NCBI GenBank assembly: GCA_963680875.1
Contig: OY804580.1
Location: forward strand, 99,486,000-99,549,999
Origin: Bathymodiolus brooksi
Lineage: Eukaryota; Mollusca; Bivalvia; Mytilida; Modiolidae
Length of the DNA: 64,000 bases
Reading direction: 5' to 3'
Part shown: piece by piece, positions 55,346 to 64,000 of the stretch
How positions within the stretch are numbered: position 1 is the stretch's first letter
Layout: every line of letters starts with the position of its first letter
Notes under the pieces: model-generated
The model's input: the letters and a program-made list of their open reading frames with translations, nothing else
The model's database searches: none
Told to the model about the DNA's origin: nothing
Made by a program: the position numbers and the translations under genes

Positions 55346-56694
55346 GTAAGTTTTACAATTTTTTCATTTCATATTTTTTGCTTCTCGCCTGTAAAAGAAA
55401 CATCATGGCTGTCGCAAACAGATAATTATGATTGCATCTTGTTTGTCACCTGTGTCTTCCAGTCGGGGGACATATCACGTTGTTTTCCTAGTGATTAAAA
55501 CTCCTCAACCATTTCCAATTGGAGCACAATGCTATTTCTTATACGGTATTCACGAGTTTCCAAAACTTTACAATGTGCATATTTAAATTTCTTAGATCAT
55601 TGATTCTGACCTCTTTTATTTCTTAATTGTCAGATTGATATTCATATTAAATCGTTTGACTTTCTATTAATTGAGCGTGCTTTGTTGTTGTCATGGGAAC
55701 ATGATGTGCTTATTAAGTTAGGGTGGAGGTCTTTCATCACGTTTTTTATGTAATATGTTAAATATATTGTTGTACATATATTAGACATATATATAGCTGA
55801 AAAATTGTTGAAGGTGGCACTAAACACCATAACCCTAACCCTATATTAGACAACAATTGGTAATGGTGACACAACTCTTTTGAAAAATCTTTTCTTTTTG
55901 GCTGAATGTGATTTCGATTTTCCAAATAATTCATATTTTATATTGACCAAAAATTGAACCCAGCAGAAAGTATATCATTCTTCTATACCCCTAGGTTCAC
56001 TGGGGAGGAGGCATGATTCTTCTATACCCATAGGTTCCCTGGGGAGGAGGCATGATTCTTCTATACCCCTAGGTTCCCTGGGGAGGAGGCATGATTATTC
56101 AGTACTCATGTAAATGTGTAATGCTCAGAAATAATATGCAGAATTGAAGTGTGTGATTTCATAATCTTTTTATGTTCAGATTTAGTCTGATAATTTTGGG
56201 GCATATTCTAGATCTATGCCATGTATGTGCCATTTTCAAAATCCCCTCTTTTAAAAATCCAAAGTAAATTTTAATTTAAAATGCCTAATTTTATTGTATA
56301 TTTATAGTGATTTGATGAACAACATGAAAGATTACTGTGTTTTAATGTTAATAAATGTCTATGTATACCTATATACGTACATATATTTGTGTATATATAT
56401 ATACGTGTGCTATGTGCTTACAAAAATTTATTTTATTGCTTGTTTCATATTCACTGTCACCATCATTAAGACTGCACGAAGCATTACATGCAGTCAATTT
56501 ATATTTTGCTTCCAATCACTGAGCTTGTTGATTAGTTAGTTAGTTAATGGTGTTTAATGCCACTTTCAAGAATATTTCTCAGCTTGTTGAACTTGTATGC
56601 ATGGATGTCAACAAATTTAGCATGAAACATACTTTTTTCTGACTAGCGATAGCAACTTAATTGCCCATCGTCTTTAAATTGAGTTATGTCAATT
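55346..56694. other. Start of intron 20, mostly unremarkable
   Basis: AT-rich; SINE tail fragments at about 55790-55840 and 56535-56580; a 39-bp triplet repeat at 55981-56097; an (at)n/(gtatat)n stretch near 56385. Confidence 0.6.
55981..56097. repeat. 39-bp tandem repeat, 3 units
   Basis: ttctataccc(c/a)(t)aggttc starts at 55981, 56020 and 56059, each continuing into ctggggaggaggcatgatt. Confidence 0.95.
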
Positions 56695-59600
56695 TAATAT
56701 AACTATAACTACTAAACCTTAACATGAAATCTGATGTGTCCCAGGGAAACCAATGTAGGAAATCTTTGTTAATATAACTACTAAACCTTAACATGAAATC
56801 TGATGTGTCCCAGGGAAACCAATGTAGGAAATCTTTGTTAATATAACTGTATAAACCTTAACATGAAATCTGATGTGTCCAAGGGAAGACAATGTAGGGA
56901 ATCTTTGTTAATATAACTGTATAAACCTTAACATGAAATCTGATGTGTCCCAGGGAAGCCAATGTAGGAAATCTTTGTTAATATAACTGTATAAACCTTA
57001 ACATGAAATCTGATGTGTCCTAGGGAAGACAATGTAGGGAATCTTTGTTAATATAACTGTATAAACCTTACATGGAATCTGATGTGTCCTAGGGAAGCCA
57101 ATGTAGGAAATCTTTGTTAATATAACTGTATAAACCTTAACATGAAATCTGATGTGTCCTAGGGAAACCAATGTAGGAAATCTTTGTTAATATAACTACT
57201 AAACCTTAACATGAAATCTGATGTGTCCCAGGGAAACCAATGTAGGAAATCTTTGTTAATATAACTGTATAAACCTTAACATGAAATCTGATGTGTCCAA
57301 GGGAAGACAATGTAGGGAATCTTTGTTAATATAACTGTATAAACCTTAACATGAAATCTGATGTGTCCCAGGGAAGCCAATGTAGGAAATCTTTGTTAAT
57401 ATAACTGTATAAACCTTAACATGAAATCTGATGTGTCCTAGGGAAGACAATGTAGGGAATCTTTGTTAATATAACTGTATAAACCTTACATGGAATCTGA
57501 TGTGTCCTAGGGAAGCCAATGTAGGAAATCTTTGTTAATATAACTGTATAAACCTTAACATGAAATCTGATGTGTCCCAGGGAAGCCAATGTAGGAAATC
57601 TTTGTTAATATAACTGTATAAACCTTAACATGAAATCTGATGTGTCCCAGGGAAGCCAATGTAGGAAATCTTTGTAAATATAACTGTATAAACCTTAACA
57701 TGAAATCTGATGTGTCCTAGGGAAGCCAATGTAGGAAATCTTTGTTAATATAACTGTATAAACCTTAACATGAAATCTGATGTGTCCCAGGGAAGCCAAT
57801 GTAGGAAATCTTTGTTAATATAACTGTATAAACCTTAACATGAAATCTGATGTGTCCCAGGGAAGCCAATGTAGAGAATCTTTGTTAATATAACTGTATA
57901 AACCTTAACATGAAATCTGATGTGTCCTAGGGAAGTCAATGTAGGAAATCTTTGTTAATATAACTGTATAAACCTTACATGAAATCTGATGTGTCCTAGG
58001 GAAGACAATGTAGGAAATCTTTGTTAATATAACTGTATAAACCTTAACATGAAATCTGATGTGTCCCAGGGAAGCCAATGTAGGAAATCTTTGTTAATAT
58101 AACTATAAACCTTAACATGAAATCTGATGTGTCCCAGGGAAACCAATGTAGGAAATCTTTGTTAATATAACTGTATAAACCTTACATGAAATCTGATGTG
58201 TCCCAGGGAAGCCAATGTAGGAAATCTTTGTTAATATAACTGTATAAACCTTAACATGAAATCTGATGTGTCCCGGGGAAGCCAATGTAGGGAATCTTTG
58301 TTAATATAACTGTATAAACCTTAACATGAAATCTGATGTGTCCTAGGGAAGCCAATGTAGGAAATCTTTGTTAATATAACTGTATAAACCTTACATGAAA
58401 TCTGATGTGTCCTAGGGAAGCCAATGTAGGGAATCTTTGTTAATATAACTGTATAAACCTTAACATGAAATCTGATGTGTCCTAGGGAAGCCAATGTAGG
58501 GAATCTTTGTTAATATAACTGTATAAACCTTAACATGAAATCTGATGTGTCCTAGGGAAGCCAATGTAGGGAATCTTTGTTAATATAACTGTATAAACCT
58601 TAACATGAAATCTGATGTGTCCCAGGGAAGCCAATGTAGGAAATCTTTGTTAATATAACTATAAACCTTAACATGAAATCTGATGTGTCCCAGGGAAGCC
58701 AATGTAGGAAATCTTTGTTAATATAACTGTATAAACCTTAACATGAAATCTGATGTGTCCTAGGGAAGCCAATGTAGGGAATCTTTGTTAATATAACTGT
58801 ATAAACCTTAACATGAAATCTGATGTGTCCCAGGGAAGCCAATGTAGGAAATCTTTGTTAATATAACTATAAACCTTAACATGAAATCTGATGTGTCCCA
58901 GGGAAGCCAATGTAGGAAATCTTTGTTAATATAACTATAAACCTTAACATGAAATCTGATGTGTCCTAGGGAAGCCAATGTAGGGAATCTTTGTTAATAT
59001 AACTGTATAAACCTTAACATGGAATCTGATGTGTCCTAGGGAAGACAATGTAGGAAATCTTTGTTAATATAACTGTATAAACCTTACATGAAATCTGATG
59101 TGTCCTAGGGAAGCCAATGTAGGAAATCTTTGTTAATATAACTGTATAAACCGTACATGAAATCTGATGTGTCCTAGGGAAGCCAATGTAGGAAATCTTT
59201 GTTAATATAACTGTATAAACCTTAACATGGAATCTGATGTGTCCTAAGGAAGCCAATGTAGGAAATCTTTGTTAATATAACTATAAACCTTAACATGAAA
59301 TCTGATGTGTCCCAGGGAAGACAATGTAGGGAATCTTTGTTAATATAACTATAAACCTTAACATGAAATCTGATGTGTCCCAGGGAAACCAATGTAGGGA
59401 ATCTTTGTTAATATAACTATAAACCTTAACATGAAATCTGATGTGTCCCAGGGAAGACAATGTAGGGAATCTTTGTTAATATAACTATAAACCTTAACAT
59501 GAAATCTGATGTGTCCAAGGGAAGACAATGTAGGGAATCTTTGTTAATATAACTGTATAAACCTTAACATGAAATCTGATGTGTCCCAGGGAAGCCAATG

Positions 59601-62600
59601 TAGGAAATCTTTGTTAATATAACTGTATAAACCTTAACATGAAATCTGATGTGTCCAAGGGAAGACAATGTAGGGAATCTTTGTTAATATAACTGTATAA
59701 ACCTTAACATGAAATCTGATGTGTCCTAGGGAAGCCAATGTAGGGAATCTTTGTTAATATACCTGTATAAACCTTAACATGAAATCTGATGTGTCCCAGG
59801 CAAACCAATGTAGGAAATCTTTGTTAATATAACTGTATAAACCTTAACATGAAATCTGATGTGTCCCAGGGAAGACAATGTAGGAAATCTTTGTTAATAT
59901 AACTGTGTAAACCTTACATGAAATCTGATGTGTCCCAGGGAAGCCAATGTAGGAAATCTTTGTTAATATAACTATAAACCTTAACATGAAATCTGATGTG
60001 TCCCAGGGAAGCCAATGTAGGAAATCTTTGTTAATATAACTGTATAAACCTTAACATGAAATCTGATGTGTCCTAGGGAAGCCAATGTAGGAAATCTTTG
60101 TTAATATAACTGTATAAACCTTAACATGAAATCTGATGTGTCCTAGGGAAGACAATGTAGGGAATCTTTGTTAATATAACTGTATAAACCTTAACATGAA
60201 ATCTGATGTGTCCTAGGGAAGCCAATGTAGGGAATCTTTGTTAATATACCTGTATAAACCTTAACATGAAATCTGATGTGTCCCAGGGAAACCAATGTAG
60301 GAAATCTTTGTTAATATAACTGTATAAACCTTAACATGAAATCTGATGTGTCCCAGGGAAGACAATGTAGGAAATCTTTGTTAATATAACTGTGTAAACC
60401 TTACATGAAATCTGATGTGTCCCAGGGAAGCCAATGTAGGAAATCTTTGTTAATATAACTATAAACCTTAACATGAAATCTGATGTGTCCCAGGGAAGCC
60501 AATGTAGGAAATCTTTGTTAATATAACTGTATAAACCTTAACATGAAATCTGATGTGTCCCAGGGAAGCCAATGTAGGAAATCTTTGTTAATATAACTAT
60601 AAACCTTAACATGAAATCTGTTGTGTCCTAGGGAAGACAATGTAGGGAATCTTTGTTAATATAACTGTATAAACCTTAACATGAAATCTGATGTGTCCTA
60701 GGGAAGACAATGTAGGGAATCTTTGTTAATATAACTGTATAAACCTTAACATGAAATCTGATGTGTCCTAGGGAAGCCAATGTAGGAAATCTTTGTTAAT
60801 ATAACTGTATAAACCTTAACATGAAATCTGATGTGTCCCAGGGAAGCCAATGTAGGAAATCTTTGTTAATATAACTGTATAAACCTTAACATGAAATCTG
60901 ATGTGTCCTAGGGAAGTCAATGTAGGAAATCTTTGTTAATATAACTGTATAAACCTTAACATGAAATCTGATGTGTCCTAGGGAAGACAATGTAGGAAAT
61001 CTTTGTTAATATAACTGTATAAACCTTAACATGAAATCTGATGTGTCCCAGGGAAGACAATGTAGGAAATCTTTGTTAATATAACTGTATAAACCTTAAC
61101 ATGAAATCTGATGTGTCCCAGGGAAGACAATGTAGGAAATCTTTGTTAATATAACTGTATAAACCTTAACATGAAATCTGATGTGTCCCAGGGAAGACAA
61201 TGTAGGGAATCTTTGTTAATATAACTGTATAAACCTTAACATGAAATCTGATGTGTCCCAGGGAAGACAATGTAGGAAATCTTTGTTAATATAACTGTAT
61301 AAACCTTAACATGAAATCTGATGTGTCCCAGGGAAGCCAATGTAGGAAATCTTTGTTAATATAACTATAAACCTTAACATGAAATCTGATGTGTCCTAGG
61401 GAAGCCAATGTAGGAAATCTTTGTTAATATAACTGTATAAACCTTAACATGAAATCTGATGTGTCCTAGGGAAGACAATGTAGGGAATCTTTGTTAATAT
61501 AACTGTATAAACCTTAACATGAAATCTGATGTGTCCTAGGGAAGCCAATGTAGGAAATCTTTGTTAATATAACTATAAACCTTAACATGAAATCTGATGT
61601 GTCCTAGGGAAGCCAATGTAGGGAATCTTTGTTAATATAACTGTATAAAACTTAACATGAAATCTGATGTGTCCAAGGGAAGCCAATGTAGGGAATCTTT
61701 GTTAATATAACTGTATAAACCTTAACATGGAATCTGATGTGTCCTAGGGAAGTCAATGTAGGAAATCTTTGTTAATATAACTGTATAAACCTTACATGAA
61801 ATCTGATGTGTCCAAGGGAAGCCAATGTAGGGAATCTTTGTTAATATAACTGTATAAAACTTAACATGAAATCTGATGTGTCCAAGGGAAGCCAATGTAG
61901 GGAATCTTTGTTAATATAACTGTATAAACCTTAACATGGAATCTGATGTGTCCTAGGGAAGTCAATGTAGGAAATCTTTGTTAATATAACTGTATAAACC
62001 TTACATGGAATCTGATGTGTCCTAGGGAAGCCAATGTAGGAAATCTTTGTTAATATAACTGTATAAACCTTAACATGAAATCTGATGTGTCCCAGGGAAG
62101 CCAATGTAGGAAATCTTTGTTAATATAACTGTATAAACCTTAACATGAAATCTGATGTGTCCCAGGGAAACCAATGTAGGAAATCTTTGTTAATATAACT
62201 GTATAAACCTTAACATGAAATCTGATGTGTCCAAGGGAAGACAATGTAGGGAATCTTTGTTAATATAACTGTATAAACCTTAACATGAAATCTGATGTGT
62301 CCCAGGGAAGCCAATGTAGGAAATCTTTGTTAATATAACTGTATAAACCTTAACATGAAATCTGATGTGTCCTAGGGAAGACAATGTAGGGAATCTTTGT
62401 TAATATAACTGTATAAACCTTACATGGAATCTGATGTGTCCTAGGGAAGCCAATGTAGGAAATCTTTGTTAATATAACTGTATAAACCTTAACATGAAAT
62501 CTGATGTGTCCCAGGGAAGCCAATGTAGGAAATCTTTGTTAATATAACTGTATAAACCTTAACATGAAATCTGATGTGTCCCAGGGAAGCCAATGTAGGA

Positions 62601-64000
62601 AATCTTTGTAAATATAACTGTATAAACCTTAACATGAAATCTGATGTGTCCTAGGGAAGCCAATGTAGGAAATCTTTGTTAATATAACTGTATAAACCTT
62701 AACATGAAATCTGATGTGTCCCAGGGAAGCCAATGTAGGAAATCTTTGTTAATATAACTGTATAAACCTTAACATGAAATCTGATGTGTCCCAGGGAAGC
62801 CAATGTAGGGAATCTTTGTTAATATAACTGTATAAACCTTAACATGAAATCTGATGTGTCCTAGGGAAGTCAATGTAGGAAATCTTTGTTAATATAACTG
62901 TATAAACCTTACATGAAATCTGATGTGTCCTAGGGAAGACAATGTAGGAAATCTTTGTTAATATAACTGTATAAACCTTAACATGAAATCTGATGTGTCC
63001 CAGGGAAGCCAATGTAGGAAATCTTTGTTAATATAACTATAAACCTTAACATGAAATCTGATGTGTCCCAGGGAAACCAATGTAGGAAATCTTTGTTAAT
63101 ATAACTGTATAAACCTTACATGAAATCTGATGTGTCCCAGGGAAGCCAATGTAGGAAATCTTTGTTAATATAACTGTATAAACCTTAACATGAAATCTGA
63201 TGTGTCCCGGGGAAGCCAATGTAGGGAATCTTTGTTAATATAACTGTATAAACCTTAACATGAAATCTGATGTGTCCTAGGGAAGCCAATGTAGGAAATC
63301 TTTGTTAATATAACTGTATAAACCTTACATGAAATCTGATGTGTCCTAGGGAAGCCAATGTAGGGAATCTTTGTTAATATAACTGTATAAACCTTAACAT
63401 GAAATCTGATGTGTCCTAGGGAAGCCAATGTAGGGAATCTTTGTTAATATAACTGTATAAACCTTAACATGAAATCTGATGTGTCCTAGGGAAGCCAATG
63501 TAGGGAATCTTTGTTAATATAACTGTATAAACCTTAACATGAAATCTGATGTGTCCCAGGGAAGCCAATGTAGGAAATCTTTGTTAATATAACTATAAAC
63601 CTTAACATGAAATCTGATGTGTCCCAGGGAAGCCAATGTAGGAAATCTTTGTTAATATAACTGTATAAACCTTAACATGAAATCTGATGTGTCCTAGGGA
63701 AGCCAATGTAGGGAATCTTTGTTAATATAACTGTATAAACCTTAACATGAAATCTGATGTGTCCCAGGGAAGCCAATGTAGGAAATCTTTGTTAATATAA
63801 CTATAAACCTTAACATGAAATCTGATGTGTCCCAGGGAAGCCAATGTAGGAAATCTTTGTTAATATAACTATAAACCTTAACATGAAATCTGATGTGTCC
63901 TAGGGAAGCCAATGTAGGGAATCTTTGTTAATATAACTGTATAAACCTTAACATGGAATCTGATGTGTCCTAGGGAAGACAATGTAGGAAATCTTTGTTA
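56695..64000. repeat. 70-bp satellite, over 100 units, continuing past the window
   Basis: Unit taatataactgtataaacct + taacatgaaatctgatgtgt + cccagggaagccaatgtagg + aaatctttgt, with 67-70-bp forms (ctgtataaacc/ctataaacc/ctactaaacc; cttaacatg/cttacatg) and point variants (cccagg/cctagg/ccaagg; gaagcc/gaagac/gaaacc; taggaaa/tagggaa). Bases 57220-59066 recur at 62154-64000 at a constant 4934-bp offset with almost no differences. Shorter block duplications: 418 bp (56781 to 57199), 487 bp (59761 to 60248) and 209 bp (61641 to 61850). It lies within an intron of the cadherin gene. Confidence 0.98.

Noticed and set aside
55815..55850. Telomere-like ccctaaccct
   Set aside because: Only two imperfect repeats next to a SINE tail; no array.
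56695..64000. Possible CRISPR array or coding repeat
   Set aside because: No spacers; all frames are interrupted by stops in most units; classic satellite behaviour.

Overview
The window is animal nuclear DNA, AT-rich and intron-rich, and almost certainly from a mollusc or another lophotrochozoan. Evidence: one gene split into 20 small exons with GT-AG introns, three tRNA-derived SINE families sharing a 3' tail of the type (a/g)tggc(a/g)ttaaacacca followed by (caaa)n or (caat)n, LINE 3' fragments, Tc1/mariner- and Harbinger-like MITEs, and long minisatellites. There is no sign of prokaryotic organisation. The mollusc assignment is inference from repeat style; the cadherin gene is seen directly.

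Layout. 1-9269: no host gene recognised. A block of about 2 kb occurs twice as a direct repeat (1-2048 and about 7111-9269), each copy containing a large inverted repeat; a LINE 3' fragment (6746-7114) abuts the right copy. 9575-14864: a young, internally deleted Ty3/gypsy-type LTR retrotransposon. It has LTRs of 1241 and 1176 bp, a primer-binding site matching tRNA-Leu, gag, a protease with DTGA, a damaged integrase zinc-binding piece, and no reverse transcriptase, RNase H or integrase core. 14869-15717: nothing recognisable.

15718-55345 (+ strand): 20 consecutive internal exons of a very large cadherin. They join without any frame break into 1576 codons. They encode the tail of one extracellular cadherin (EC) repeat, 14 further EC repeats, and then a sequence (PG...YNY-x-G) that looks like the start of the membrane-proximal domain of invertebrate neural-type (type III classical) cadherins. 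The 5' exons, the rest of that domain, the transmembrane segment and the catenin-binding tail lie outside the window.

The introns are filled with nested repeats: a 1.1 kb polypurine tract directly after the exon 2 donor; a 16-copy 45-bp minisatellite made from a SINE head; a 5.3 kb CAGGG-ended transposon with a 6-bp target duplication; a roughly 46-copy 41-bp array inside a mariner-like element that is itself inside another MITE; and two places where the 3' splice site was tandemly duplicated (before exons 15 and 20). From about 56695 to the window end the intron after exon 20 is a 70-bp satellite of roughly 100 copies, with a 4934-bp higher-order duplication.

How it works together: one adhesion-receptor gene is the only host gene seen; everything else is mobile or tandem DNA in its introns and upstream flank.
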